Source: an uncultured Clostridia bacterium
GTDB taxonomy: Bacteria; Bacillota; Clostridia; Christensenellales; DTU072
Length of the DNA stretch: 56,839 nucleotides
Reading direction: 5' to 3'
Assembly (NCBI GenBank): GCA_944349655.1
Contig: CALVNL010000009.1
Span: forward strand, 1 to 56,839
Below, piece after piece: positions 17,488 through 30,900 of the stretch (the first letter of the stretch is position 1; each line of letters begins with the position of its first letter). Both the position numbers and the translations under genes were made by a program. The notes beneath the pieces were generated by a model that was given only the letters and a program-made list of their open reading frames with translations, made no database searches and had not been told where the DNA came from.

Positions 17488-17705
17488 AGTTCGTTCCTCT
17501 TAAGTCCGATTTTTTCCAGGGCGGAAAGGCGGAAGGCGTAGGAAGTTCCCCTGACTACGGCTATTACGGGATTGCCGAGAGGGGCTGTCTCCTTAAAAGT
17601 TATTCTTGCGCCCGTGGTAAGTCCGAGATTTTCCAGTCTGGTTTTGAAAATTTCTTCCTCGGGAAGAGTCATAACCGTCCAAATGCTGTTTTTTTCGTAT
17701 TTCAT
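17484..17705 (-). CDS. feoA: FeoA SH3-like protein
   Basis: Small cytoplasmic partner of FeoB, 73 residues with an SH3-like beta barrel pattern (LENLGLTTGARITFKETAPLGNPVIAVVRGTSYAFRL in two strand pairs, quoted here only by region 27-62). It overlaps feoB by four bases. The ribosome binding site is a weak AAGG before 17705. The promoter is in the 108-base divergent gap to the TtcA-like gene, but I could not assign it or find a convincing Fur box. Confidence 0.9.
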   Translation of the reverse strand: MKYEKNSIWTVMTLPEEEIFKTRLENLGLTTGARITFKETAPLGNPVIAVVRGTSYAFRLSALEKIGLKRNEL

Positions 17706-17777
17706 AGCAAACCTTTTTTCTAAAATATATGAAAAGAAAAAACTTTTTAGAAAAAGAAAACAAATTCCTTTCGTCGG

Positions 17778-17806
17778 TTGCTCCTTTCACGGGGATGGGG
17801 TATTAT
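17778..17806 (+). promoter_or_regulatory. Sigma-A promoter placed for a leaderless TtcA-like mRNA
   Basis: TTGCTC (17778-17783), 17-base spacer, TATTAT (17801-17806). The expected start of transcription is about 17812-17814, and the ATG is at 17814. No Shine-Dalgarno sequence is possible if this promoter is used. Confidence 0.5.
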
Positions 17807-17813
17807 ATTAAAT

Positions 17814-18629
17814 ATGAATACGACGGATATCGAGAGAAGTCTTATTACTTCTTACAAAAAAGCAATTTACGGGCCTTTCGTGAAGGCTGTCAAAGAATAC
17901 CGACTTATAGAGGACGGCGACAGGATAGCCGTCTGTATTTCCGGCGGGAAAGACAGTATGGTGATGGCTAAGTGCATGCAGGAACTGAAAAGGCACGGCA
18001 AAGACAATTTCGACGTGAGATATCTGGTGATGAATCCCGGATACAATGAAGCCAATTTGCGTAAAATTTACGAAAATGCCGAAAAGATGGGAATCCCTAT
18101 CGAGGTTTTTCAATCGGATATTTTCAAAGTCGCTTACAACAGCGGAGGTTCGCCGTGTTATCTTTGCGCAAGAATGAGAAGGGGTTGTCTTTATTCCAAA
18201 GCAAAGGAACTCGGCTGTAACAAGATAGCGCTCGGACATCATTTCGACGACGTAATAGAAACGGTTATGATGAGTATTCTTTACAACGGACAGATCCGCT
18301 CGATGATGCCGAAACTGAAAAGCACCAATTTCGCGGGAATGGAACTCATACGACCGCTTTACAGGGTAAAAGAGCAGGATATAATAAACTTTTCCCGACA
18401 TATCGGGGTGGACTTTTTACGGTGCGCCTGCAAGTTCACCGAAAAGGACGAAACGGCGGGAGACGGGAAAAGAGCGGAAATGAAAAGGCTTATAAAAAAG
18501 CTGAAGGAAACCAATCCTCAAGCCGATTTCAATATTTTTACCGCCACGCACAACGTCAATATAGATACCGTTGTGGGATGTCGTAAAAACGGCGTTTTGC
18601 ATTCTTTTTTGGAAACTTACGACGATTAA
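17814..18629 (+). CDS. TtcA-family tRNA 2-thiolation ATPase
   Basis: PP-loop ATP pyrophosphatase of the TtcA family, which thiolates a tRNA base (2-thiocytidine 32 in E. coli TtcA). 271 residues. The PP-loop is SGGKDSMVMA near residue 42. A CYLC pair near 115 and a CACK segment near 202 can supply the cysteines that hold the iron-sulfur cluster. GHHFDDVIETVMM is the usual downstream motif. I choose the ATG at 17814 (MNTTDIE) over the TTG at 17778, because the upstream stretch looks like a promoter, not coding. It is divergent from feoA and ends in a terminator at 18662. The target base is inferred from family only. Confidence 0.85.
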   Translation: MNTTDIERSLITSYKKAIYGPFVKAVKEYRLIEDGDRIAVCISGGKDSMVMAKCMQELKRHGKDNFDVRYLVMNPGYNEANLRKIYENAEKMGIPIEVFQSDIFKVAYNSGGSPCYLCARMRRGCLYSKAKELGCNKIALGHHFDDVIETVMMSILYNGQIRSMMPKLKSTNFAGMELIRPLYRVKEQDIINFSRHIGVDFLRCACKFTEKDETAGDGKRAEMKRLIKKLKETNPQADFNIFTATHNVNIDTVVGCRKNGVLHSFLETYDD

Positions 18630-18661
18630 AAAACGGGGATTTTTTACAAAATTTTAACAAG

Positions 18662-18708
18662 CGGTTTTTATGGAAAAATCTGTAAAAACCGATTTTTTAT
18701 TTTTTTTC
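18662..18708 (+). terminator. Intrinsic terminator of the TtcA-like gene
   Basis: Perfect 9-bp stem (18662-18670 with 18683-18691), 12-base loop, then a long T tract with one A (18693-18708). It lies 33 bases after the stop codon. Confidence 0.85.
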
Positions 18709-18775
18709 GATTTTCCTGGAAATTAAAGGTTTTTTGAATGGAATATTTTTTGCGTGTTTTTGAAGTTTTTTGATT

Positions 18776-18800
18776 AAAAAAGGAAATCATTTCCTTTTTT
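18776..18800. terminator. Perfect 25-base palindrome, bidirectional terminator-like
   Basis: AAAAAAGGAAAT (18776-18787), one central C, then its exact complement (18789-18800). The arms end in A6/T6, so a hairpin followed by U residues can form on either strand. It sits between the TtcA-like terminator and the promoter of the giant gene and may insulate that promoter. The rest of the 357-base gap holds only the promoter and leader described below. Confidence 0.6.
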
Positions 18801-18890
18801 CGGGCAAAAGCGTAACCGTCGCTATGGGAGCATTACGCCCTCGGGAACATCCCGCAAGGGAATAATTATATTATATATATAAAACGGGTA

Positions 18891-18919
18891 TTGACACGGA
18901 CCCGTAGCGGGTGTATAAT
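18891..18919 (+). promoter_or_regulatory. Consensus sigma-A promoter of the giant gene, with inverted repeats
   Basis: TTGACA (18891-18896), 17-base spacer, TATAAT (18914-18919): a perfect consensus. The spacer contains ACCCG-TAG-CGGGT (18899-18911). A further ACGGGT (18884-18889) lies just before the -35 and is an inverted match to the ACCCGT in the spacer. These repeats could be an operator, though no regulator is identified. Confidence 0.85.
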
Positions 18920-18937
18920 GTGTGTGTATCGTGAACA

Positions 18938-18960
18938 AAAAGGGTGAAGTACGCCCTTTT
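18938..18960 (+). promoter_or_regulatory. 5' leader hairpin of the giant gene mRNA
   Basis: A 9-bp stem with one G-U pair (18938-18946 with 18952-18960) and an AAGTA loop. Only four T end the stem, so it is at best a weak attenuator. It may instead protect the 5' end of a very long mRNA. Confidence 0.45.
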
Positions 18961-18986
18961 GCAAGTCGAAACAATCGGAGTGTGTT

Positions 18987-21900
18987 ATGAAAACGAAAAT
19001 CGCAAAATTATTTATTTTCCTGCTGTGCGTGGCGCTTATGTTCAGTATCGCCGCGTGTTCTGAGAGAGCAGGTAACGTGGACGACGGAACGGGCGGCATC
19101 GTGCCTCCTACTGATAACGACAATAAAGAAAAGGTCGTCAGCGTCACCAACGCCGAAGCCAGGAATTACATAATCAAAGCGGTCAACAACATCGACACCA
19201 CTCCTGTCGACGACCCCGAATGGTTCAATATAGACTTTGCGGTACGTTTCACATTCCACAATTACGAAAAATCGGGAGAAGTTTATACCGATATTCCGGC
19301 GACCACGATAGATTACAATATCGTCGTCAAAGGCGCTTTTAATCTGAAGGATAACTCTGCCAGCGCCGTTTTCATAGAAATAAAAGACGTTTATACCAAC
19401 CAGGTCAAGGTAGGCGTTTACTATTACGATTCCACGCTTTACCTCGATATAGGCGGAAACAAATACTATACCGAACAGCTCAATATGAGTCAGCTGGGCG
19501 GTTTGTTGTGGAAACTGTTGGATTCCATCGGTATAGACATAGTACCTTTCATAGGTAACGCCCTCGGCGGACAACTCGACCTCGAAAACAGCAACATTCC
19601 CGGGCTTATTTCCATTGCCTGGGGTATTCTTTTCAACAAAGAAGCCAACCTTACGTATACAGCCGACGGCAAGACGCAATATATCAATCAATATCTCAAT
19701 ATTGATATGATTATGGGAATGATTATGGAAGGGCGTATCAATTTGGCAGGTTTCATCGACATAGAGATTTCCTGGGAAGCGTTCGGTCTGCCCGACCTCG
19801 ATCCGTTGCTCAGACAGGTACTCGGCTTCGGACTGCAGGACATTATCGACAAAGAATGGCCCTCGATGACCTTCGAACTTTCTGCGATAACTCAGAAAGA
19901 ACCGGTAAAGCAGGCCGACGGAACCACTAAGGACGATTACGTTTTCAACGGACTCGGCATAGACATCACCTGCGTAACGGGAGAGTACGACGTCGATATA
20001 GACGTGACTCCCTTCAAAATGAGCGTAGGCAATACCAATACCGTACAGATGGACCTTGCCGGATACAATTTCGGTTCGGCGGGTAAGGACAGCGTTTACG
20101 AGGAAGGAAGTCTCACCAACCTCGAACTCAATCTTCAGCTCGGAGTGGACAGCGAAGAGGACGAGGAACTGACCATTTCCAGTATTCTCGGCAATCTCCT
20201 CGGCGATCTCGGCGCCGTAGGGCAGATCCCGCTTAAAATATCGGGCAATTCTCATTACGTATTCGACGTTAAAGTGGCGGCAAGCATCGATTTGTTCGAC
20301 AACGCCAACAACAAAGCTCAGGTTACGTTCAAATACAACGACGCAGACGTGTTCTCGCTGTATCTTGCGCCTGATTTGCAGTTGCAACAGGGAAGTTCCG
20401 TGCTTTACAGCACCCTTTATATCAACACTTCCAACCTGACCAGCGGAGGGACGCAGCTGATTCCGCAATTAAAACTACCCAATCTCAATCTTACTCAATT
20501 ACTCGCCGGAACGCCGGAGCTTCCGGGTCTTTTAGGCGATTATATGAAATACCTCGACCCGTATTACGCCAATACCACTACGGCTACCCGCCCGAGTAAC
20601 GCCGACGGCGAAGAGGGAGGCGGGCTGGATATTATGGCTCTCCTCAACGTGCTTCTCACCTCCGACGGCGCGGGAGGTTTCAAATATCTGACTTTCCCCA
20701 CCGAAGAAAGTTCGATTTTCTCGTTGCATTTCGACAACGACGGTATCAATTCCCTTCTCGGTATGTTCGTGGAAGGGGCGAGCGTCGGCTTGCACGGGAT
20801 AGAATTGAGCGTGGATTTCGACGATCCGTTCGATTCCGTCAGACTTAAACTTAACGTTACCGAAGGACTTACCGTTCACGCGGGTATCGGCGGCGACAAC
20901 GAAGACGGAACGTATTCCACGGGTCTTTCCTATTTCGTGGAACCCGATTTCGAGATGGAGGCCATAGGTATCGACGCCGACGGCAACGTATCCGACCCCG
21001 AGGCGGCGGAAGCGTTACGAGGCGAATACAAGTCTATGAGCGGTTCTCTCGATTACGGAGCGACGATAACGGGTAACTTCACTCTCGGCTCTACAGAAGG
21101 AACGGAAATCGATCTCTCGGCTATAGTGGGTGCTTTTGTCGAAAACGTATTCCTGACTCTCGGAATAGAAACAAGCAGCGCTCTTTCCGTCGAATACGAA
21201 TTGCAGGCGGGCGTCAACCTTCTCGATTTCTCGCAGGTAGGCGTTATACTCGATTTGTATCTTCTCGAGGACGGGAAGCGTATTTACGGATATCCTTTCC
21301 TTTCGATATATTATTCCGGCAACGAAGACACTCTGTTCATCAATCCCCAGGTAAACGAAGAAGAGGATATGGTGACTCAGCTTCACGGCAAATTGCCCAT
21401 AACCAAAATCGTGGACGGAGCTATTCCGAAGATCTCCATACCCAACCTGGGGCTTAAGGACGTATTAAGCGGAATGGGGCTGGATCTTTCCGGACTGGAA
21501 GGAATCCTGGGCGGAATGAACGCCGATTTTGCTTTCAGCGTGAATGCGGACGGCACCGTGGACGCCGGAACCGACGGGAAAAACGTTTTTGCGCTTTTCG
21601 GCGCTCTTGCCACAGCAGAAGAAGGAACCAATCTTATAGACATTGCGGCGGGAGCGCTCGACGGTATCGTCGTGAACGACGGGGTGCTGGAAGTTCTCAT
21701 AAATGCCGAAGTTTTAGGCGTTCTGTTGCAACTTATGAATATGGACCTTACCGGGGATCTTCCCAAGGTCAACGGTAACCTTGCCGTTCATCTCGGTACT
21801 TCGGTTTTACGCGACCCCGAAGGCAGACCCCTTTACGAACAGACCGTAACGGATGAAGAAGGAAACAAGACGACCTATATATTCTCCATAAATTACGATG

Positions 21901-24900
21901 ACGAAGGCGACCTCGTTTTACGTGACGAAAACGGCAACGTCGTCAACTGGCCCGTGGACGTTTCCAAAGCAATCCCCCATCTTAAAGACAGGGAATACAT
22001 AACCGCTCATCTCGGAATACTGGACAGCACGGGAAAAGAAGTCGAAGCGTTCTATATCGATCTTGTTTTGCTCGATACCATAACCGTAAAGAAGGGCTCC
22101 GACCTCACTTTTGCGGGCGGCGGACACAGTTCGGCGTCGTACACTTCGCTCACCGACTGGGTGGCGTCGCTTGTCATATCCGTCAACGTGGAACTTGAAC
22201 TTTCGGTGGACGCTTCCGAAGCCGAAACCGTGCCCGATAAGCTCAATCAGGCGTTGGGCGATATGCTGGAGGACCTCCTCGGCACCGACGCTGCCAGCGG
22301 AGCGTTTATCGATCAGCTTATCAGCAGTCTTGCCATTAAATTCAAAAACAATTATTTCTACGAAAACGGTTTGCACGTGGGTATAGCCGTGAAAGGCAAT
22401 ATCGACATCAACGATTTGTTTGCAAGCAATATTGCCGTGGTTGTTTTCGACAAGACCATTCTCGACAGTAACGGCTTCACCGCTAACGACAACAGAACCT
22501 ATGCCGTTATCGCAGGCGTTTACGTGGAAGACGGCAAAGGATACATCGATCTGTCTTATCTCGGCATCAATCCCCTTGCCATAACCGACCTCGAAGGTAC
22601 TTACGTCGGCGCAATCGCTCTTTTGTGGAATAGTATGTATAACGATACGAGCGACCTCAACATCGATTCCGCCGACAATTATCAGTCCAAACGGGATCTG
22701 ATGGATTTCGTTATGAAGGAGACCGTTTTCAATTACTTCTTCGAGAATTTCTATATTCAGAACGGTTACCGTAACTCTTATCCCGAAACGGCGTATAAAT
22801 ATCTTTTGAACGACGACGGATATATTTATCTGTATTATCTTACGAGCTTTTCCAATTATTTCGAGTATAGCAACCGTTCCAACGATATTTATCTCAAGAC
22901 AGAAGGACGTTATTATACCGTTAAGGACGGGGTTATCAGCATATTTAATTCCAACGGAGATCTCTTTACTTCCATAGAACCCTTTATGCTTCCCGACGGG
23001 CCTTTGCGTATAAGCGTGGCTCAACTCGAAGAAGAGGCCAGAGAACAACGCAGGGAAGAAGCGGAAAGCACCGGTCAGGAACCGCCCAAGGAAATAGATT
23101 TTACCGACTTGCTGGAAAGCAAGGCTTATTCCTATTACGGCGATATTGTGACTAAATACGCCGGCATCTGGCAGGCGACCATAACGCAGCCCAACCTCGA
23201 CGGTTCGGTGAAAGCTCTTATGGATGCCGGACTTGCCGAAACGATAGCCGAAATTAAAAATTACGAAAGGGCGGTTATCGAATATTACGACAGGACCTCT
23301 CTTGAGTCTTCGGTGGCAGGCGAACTGATAATTTATATAAGAGACACTTATCCGAAATATGCCAACGCAACCAGCGTGGCGATAAGGAACTCCGAGGAAT
23401 TCAAGGAACTTTTCCCGCAATGGGTGGAGGACGAGATAGCCGAAGAGGTGGAAAAAGCGTATTCTTCCAGAGGAGTCAGCGAAGAAGAATTGCAGGCGGT
23501 GACCTATTTCCGTTTGAGAACGGTCAAGGTGTTCCGAGACAGTCTCGTTATTCCCGGAGAGACCGAGACGCAGGCTGCCAACGTGGCGAGCATGAGCGCT
23601 TTAAGGGATATTCTTACCCCGGCTCTGAGCGCGGCGTATCTGCCTTACGAAATCGCTCCTTCCGGCGCCGCTATCGAAAACCCGAACCGCATAGCTTTGC
23701 AGATTATCTACAATTCCGGTAAAGTTTCTTTGGAACTGGGCAACACCGTTATAACGGGAGTTCTCAATATGCTCGGTTTCGGAATGGTGACGGAATTCAT
23801 CACCATAGATAATATAAAACTTGGAGTGGACACCAATAACGGGTTGGAACTCGACGTAACGGTGGGACTGGACAGCGTTTATACGATAGGTCTCGGACTC
23901 AATCAGCTCCGCGCGAGCGTCGATCCCGACAAGCGTGCCGATTACGCGGTAACCGTGAATAAAGACAACTTCGCTCCCGAAAGCACCACCGACGGAGTGC
24001 CCGACGCGGTACACGTGGAAGTGGGCGGATCGCTGTTTATCAAGAACAAACTCGGCGAAAGCGGAATAAAACTCAGTAACGACTACAATTTTACCGAAAC
24101 CGTAGCCGCTATCTTCAATAACTCTGTTTTCAATAAATCCGATCTCGACGCGATATACGCGCAGATAGAAGAAGAAAACAAAGACGTGACCATGACCGAT
24201 AAAGCCAAAAAAGTCGCCGCCTGGAAACGTCTTGCTTCAATGGAACTTACCGAGGCGGAAAGGGAAGAACTCGATATACGTTACGGTTGGGCGGTTAAGG
24301 ACATAGCCGCAAACGTGGACGAGATAGAAGAGTGGTACGACGCGGTACCCGGAGACGATACCCACTACGCTTTGGCGTGGGATTACCTGGTGGAAAATTC
24401 CATAATGGTAGACCTGAACGGTCTCGGAATGGATATTCTGGCTCAATTTTTGGGAGAAATGGACGACAGCCTCGATTTTAACATCGACGTATGGCTGGAC
24501 TTCTCCAATATTTACCGCAGCGTTCTCAAAGTGGAAATAGTCCGCAGTCTTATCGGAGAAGAGAAAGAAAACGCATTGACTTTCATTTACGACGGCAGCG
24601 ACGTGGACGCGGGAGCTTCCAGTTTTGCCGGCGACGTTTACGTCTCCACGTCAATATTCAGCATAGGCGACGTCGTTTTGCGTAACGTTACCGGAGTCAT
24701 AAACGGGATTATGGAAGTTTTCGACTCCACGTTTATCACGGCTCTCGGCGACGCTATCGATAAATTCATAGGAATTACGCCCGATACCGCTTCCAACGCT
24801 TCTACCGCCGAAAACGGAACGAGTTCCGGTTTCAATGCCGCGGCTTTGGCTGACGCGGATATAGCGACTTACCTTGACATTATGTTCAACGACGGCAGTC

Positions 24901-27900
24901 TCGGAATTGCCGTCACCAAAGCCACCCTCATCAGCGTAATAGCTCTTGCGGGAGTGGATCTGACCGAAGCTTTGAGAAATATCGATTTCGGAGCGGATAT
25001 TTCGGTAGGATTCAAGGGCGACCTCAATCTTACCGCCAGCGTTTATCTCGATAACGAAGGCGAGGTGGTGGAAGAAGGCGAACACGCCACCGAGATAGGC
25101 TTGACCATAGGGAATATCAACGCCGACTTCGACGATTCTCAAATAATTACCGAAGAAGATAAGAACAAAGACTATGCCGAGGTGGAAGAATTCACCACCG
25201 TAGGGTTGCATTGGGGAGGACTTGCTTCCTTCAAACTCAGCAATCTGACCAAGAACTTTAACTTCGACTATGCGGTTAAGATGTTCACCAACTACTGGTT
25301 GGACGGACGCGATCCCGAAATAGGCTTGCAGCTCGACGTGGACGGGAAATTCGAACAGACCACCTATTTCTCCATCAACGCCAACGTCAACCTTACCACG
25401 CTTAAGGATCTTAAAAACATAGAACTTTACCTCAATCTGACTTCTCAGGGCAATCAGGATATTTACGACAGTCTTGCTCCGAGAAGGACTATGATGCAGT
25501 CCGTTCTCGCGGAAGCTGACGGTAACAAGGTACTCGCCTGGAACCTTCTCAAAGCCAGACTTGCTTCCGCCGTGCCCGGAACCGAAAGTTACAGCAAGGA
25601 ACTGGAAATCCTTGACGACTATATCTGTTATATCAGAATGGGCGAAATAGAAGACGAAATGCTCGGGCTTTATCCCAACGAAACCGAGAGACTTACCGCC
25701 TCCTGGAACGAATTATACGGACTTGCGGGCGATTATTATCTCGGTAACGCGGTTTCTTTATATATCGTACTCGACGCAGAGGGAGTGGCGGACGTTTACC
25801 TCAATCTCGGATTCCTCGGAGTGGAAAAAGTCAAGTTAAGTAACGTCAGCTCTATTTTGATAGCTTTAGGCGAAGCGTTCGGAATAGACTGGGGCGAACT
25901 TCTCGGAAGAGGAACTTCCGACGTTTCCGGCGCAAGCAACGCCGATATCGAAGCCGCTTACGCCGATGTCGCCGACGTCATTGCCAGAGAAATCATACTT
26001 GCCATTTCCACCGAGAAAGGTTCGGATATGTTGATGCTGAAAGTTACCGGCGGAGCGATCTACGCGCTGGCTGCGGCTCTCGGACTCGATATCGAAGAAT
26101 ATTTCAACGTTTATACCCCCGAACTCAGAATTTCCGCTCTCGGAGAAGACTTGGTCAAGTTCAACCTCGGATTGGAAAATCTGTTCGATTTGTCCATAGA
26201 AGTAGAGTATCCGCAGTTCAGTCTGACCGATAAACTCGACCTCGTCATCGACGAAGACGAATATACGGTAATAGACGAAGAATGGGCTACCGATATCAAA
26301 CTCTTTATGGAAGGAGCTCTCGTGCTCGGAGCCGAGGGCGAAAACGACGCTACCTCTCCCGAAGATATCACTTCTCTCAATTTCGGCGATCTTTTGAGAG
26401 CTTTGCTCGGCGACGAAAGTTTTGCCGTGGACGTTATTCTCAACACGTTGGAAAGCATAGGAGCGGACCTTACTTTCTATTTGGAGATAAAAGCCAACAT
26501 AATGCAGATCTATCAGACCGCTGCGGCGATCGATCCCGATGCGGAACTGGATATCCTGCAGCTTCTCAGCGCCTCCGGCGTGGAGATGTTCCTGGAAATA
26601 GTCAACCGCAGGGAAGGCAGCGACGGATTGATAATCGAAGACCTTATTCTCGGTATATATCTCGTCAAAGAAACCGCTCCCGACGGTATGAGCGAATATC
26701 TCTCGCTTTATCTCGATCTTTCCGCTTTCCACGCGGGAAGAATTAAAGTAGCCGATTTCGAATCTACCGCCAAAGATCTTATCGATAAGGTAGGAGACCT
26801 TTTCGGCGGAGAAGAGGAAACCACCCCCGACGCATCCAATTCCTCCGTTGAGGAAGACGAGGACGATTCATTTGAGGAAGACGAGGGCGATAAGGAGATT
26901 ATCGACGGCGTTTACGCCGAAGACAAACCCGCTATGGATTTGTTCCGTTTCCTTATTTACCTTAGAACTGCGGCTTCCGAAACTTACGGTACCGTCGATT
27001 ACGACGACTATTTCGTCAATTCCGACATTCGTCCCTCCAACGCTCCCGGCGGAACCACCGAAAGCCTTGCCGACTTTATACACGCGACGATAGGAGACAG
27101 TTACGGATTCACCGTGACGGCTGCCTCCAACGTTCTTATCAAACTTCTCGAGGAAGCCTTCAACGACGAGAAGAGCCGTTTTGCAAGGAGTTTTGCCGAC
27201 CTCGTGGAAACGATGTATAAAGCCGAAAGGGAAAACGCCAAAGCCGTGGCCACGGCTATTCTGCTCCGTATGGACCAGCTTATCGTGGAAACGGGCGGGC
27301 ATGAAAACGTTTACTATGCCTGGGACAGTATGCTGGAAAGCCAGATGCTGGATACCGAGCATTACATTATTGCAGAAGATATCTATAATAAATTAGTTCA
27401 GAACAATATTTCCGGAGCGACTACCAACGAGCTCAAGGTGCTCGCCTGGGAGGAATTCTATAAGGCAGTTCAGGAAGAAATAACCACTCTTAATAAAGAA
27501 ATAGAAAATAAAGACGTAATTGACTCCGAAATAAAAACTATTTCTCAAGAATTTACCGCTTATTACGTGGAAGGATTGTCTTTAGACAATTATATAGAAG
27601 CCATGCACGTTAAGCTTGACGCACTGACGGCTTCTTACGAACAGGCAGAGGAAACCGTCAACAGTCTCGAAGGCATATCCTCCGCCGATAAACCTACGTA
27701 TATAAACCGCTACGCTTTCGAATATTTCACCAATCGTTATAACTGGTCAAGCGACGAAAGTAAGAAATACCAGGAAATTTACGACAAGTATTATAAAGAG
27801 AACGGTTCCAGCGAATTGCTTGCCGCTTCTTACAGCTGGACGGAAATCAGAGCGTCGATACTTGCTTCCTACAATACTTTGCTTTCCGCTCTCCGTTACG

Positions 27901-30900
27901 TCAACCTCGAAATAGCCTACAAAGAGTTTGAAGTTGCAATAACGGATCGTCCCAATTACGACGATTACGAAACCGAAGAAGATTATATTACCGACAATAA
28001 CGTCTTCATCATCAGCGAAGACCGTTACTCCGGATATGCCACCGATTTGACTTATAACTGGAAAGCCGTCGCTTGGGAATATCTCGTGGAAACCGGCGGT
28101 ATAGACAAAACGCTCGCAGATCAATATATTTCTGCGATTATGACCCGGTATATAGCTAACGCGCAGGGAGTAATTACCGACAACGAATACCGTTACGCTG
28201 CCTGGAAATATCTGAACGAAGACGCAAAACGTATTTTTGAAGGAGAAAGAACGTCTTACTACTATCTCCTCCGTAAACGTGCCGAGACCGACGAGGAAGG
28301 CACTACCGTTTACGTCTGGTATAAGATGGATAAGGAGAAGGATTACAGCGCTACCCTCGATGAAATTTACGAAAATTCCTATTCGATGATGCCGCAGCTT
28401 ATCGTGGACGCGGTTAACGAGGACGGTAGTCTTACTCTCGGACTTCTGTATGACAGCTCCATCATCAACGTGGACGCCGACGTAGCCAACCTATACTTCA
28501 AGGTTCTCTTTAAGGGCGCAGGCATAAAAATAGCCGACAGCGACCTCTCTCACACGATTTTGGTTACCGAAACCGATGAGAACGGGAAACCCGTCCAGGT
28601 AGAAAAGGAAGAGGCGGTCAATGCCGAATACCTTAATGCCAAGGGCTTCGACGTTATCGACGAAAACTTCGGTTTCGTGTATGCGAAGATGGAGATCGAT
28701 TTCGGTATCGATATGGACGAAAATTCCGTATACGACTTCAGCGATCTGGTCAATACCATACTTTCCGGAGCGGGGCTCGACCTCACTTTCAACGGACAGA
28801 AACTGGATATCGCTCCCGTTTTGAGTATTTTAAGCCAGGTAGGAAGCAATTTCCGTCTGTCGCTGGAAGCCCGTATCAATCTGTTCTCGTTGTTCGACAG
28901 GGACCTTTCCAATACCGATATTTCTCTTACTCTGTTCTCTCTCGACGACAACGGAGAATACGATCCTGCGAAAGATATGGTATTGCAACTGGTATTCGGG
29001 ACGATGCTCGACGAAGAAGGACAGGAAGTCAATTTCGTTTACGTGGACGCTTCCAGGTTCAACATTCAGCGTCTGTACGTCAAGAACGCTCTCGATTACA
29101 TAAAACAGCTTATCGGGCAGAACGCTTATCCCATAGGTTATGACGTAGCTAGCGGCGGTTCTATTTCCAAGACCATAATCGCCGCTGCCATGGCGGACGT
29201 ATTCTCTGCAGAAGAAGGAGAAAAGACCATATTCGATTTCTATGCCGAAAACGCTCCCGCAGGTACCGTCAATCCTTCGGTGGACATCAATCTTGCCCAG
29301 AGCGGAATGGCTATTCAGATTGCGTCCAACGCGATTTATACCCTTTTGTCCTTCTTCGGAATGGGCGATATAAAGAGTATGATAAGTCAGGTGGGCGATC
29401 CCAGCGTTAAACTGGATATATTCAGCGTGGCAACGTACGGTGACGGAAGCGAGGCTCCGAGCGTTTATGACGACGGAGACCGCGACGTTATGCGCTTCCA
29501 GCTCAATTTCGACAGCATAAACGAAAACGGGGTTTCCACGCAAAGGGGTATTTCGCTGAAACTTGCCCTGCATAACGTGGAACTGAGTCTTGCTCAGGAT
29601 AAGTATATAGACTTCGACGGCAGCGTGCTGGAAAGAGACGAAAACGGCGATCCGATAGATTTTGCCGAAGTTGACGGAATTCTTCCCAGCGTCAATCTCA
29701 GTACCACCCTTTATCTCGAAGTAGATGCCGGAGTAACCACGGGTACCAACCTTTATCAGGATCCCGTCGCTTCCATTATGGAAAATTATCTCGGCGGAAT
29801 GATAATCGACCTTGCGCTCTATATCGCTAACAAGCAGAAGATTACTTTTGCGCTCGATATAGAAGCCAACCTCGACTTCGGTAACGGCGAAGATACGAAT
29901 TATTTAGAGCATCTTATCAGCGGCTCCACCCTCAGAATAGCCCTCAGAATATACCGCACCGGGGACGGAATATCAACCGATCCGGAGAAGGAATGGGCGG
30001 TAATTTATTACTATAACGGCAACCTTTATATCGATTTACGTAATCTTAACAGCGACAGAGTTTACGTAGCCGATGCGGGCGGATTGCTGTTCGGAAACGC
30101 TGACGACGCCGCAAACAAAGCCTTGTTTGCTTCGGTGGATCAGTTGAGAAACGCAACGATGAATTCTGCGACTTTAGGAGTGGACGCTCAGATTAACAGC
30201 GAAGGTCTGTTCCTTATCGTCAAGAAAACGGCTATAGCCTCTTTGCTCAGAATACTCGGTTTCGGCGGATTCGACGTATTCCCCGACGCTGCCATTCAGA
30301 TTTACGCGAAAGGCTATTCCGTCAGCGAAGGCGTCAACAGTCTGGAACTCGGACTCAGCCTTGCAATGGGCGAAAATATCGCTACGGGTACCACCGAAAT
30401 CAATCCTATTTTGGGTATAGGTATCCGCGTAAGAGGACTTTACGTAGGATTTACCAAGTCCGACATAAATCTGACCAACACCGAAGACTACAAACGTATC
30501 GACCGTGTGGATACGCTGTATTTCAATACGCAGGTGGTGCTTAACGTAACCGACGAAAAAGGCGTTTACGGACTGGGCGGACTGTTGCAGCTTATGAAGG
30601 ATAAGGGTTATCTCGACCTTTCCTCCATCGGTATCACCGCGACCATAGACCCGGTTATCGAATTCCTCGAATCGATAGATTCCACCCTTTACGTCAATAT
30701 AGCTCTTACCGTCAACATCAATTCCATACTGGAAGATTTGCAGGGGCAGATTGAATTCCTTACCGACGACGGACAAGGCGGAAAGAGACTTCTTCTCAGT
30801 CTTTCCTATATCAGAGGAGACGCGTATATCGACGCCGAAGGTATAAGCAGCAGCAACTTCTATCTCGGCAAAGTCAAGATAGGAGGACTTCTGGATCTTC

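Noticed and set aside
17706..17777. A Fur box and promoter for feoAB in the A/T-rich gap
   Set aside because: Only A/T runs and a loose CTAAAA...TTTTAG repeat are visible; no credible operator or spaced hexamers.
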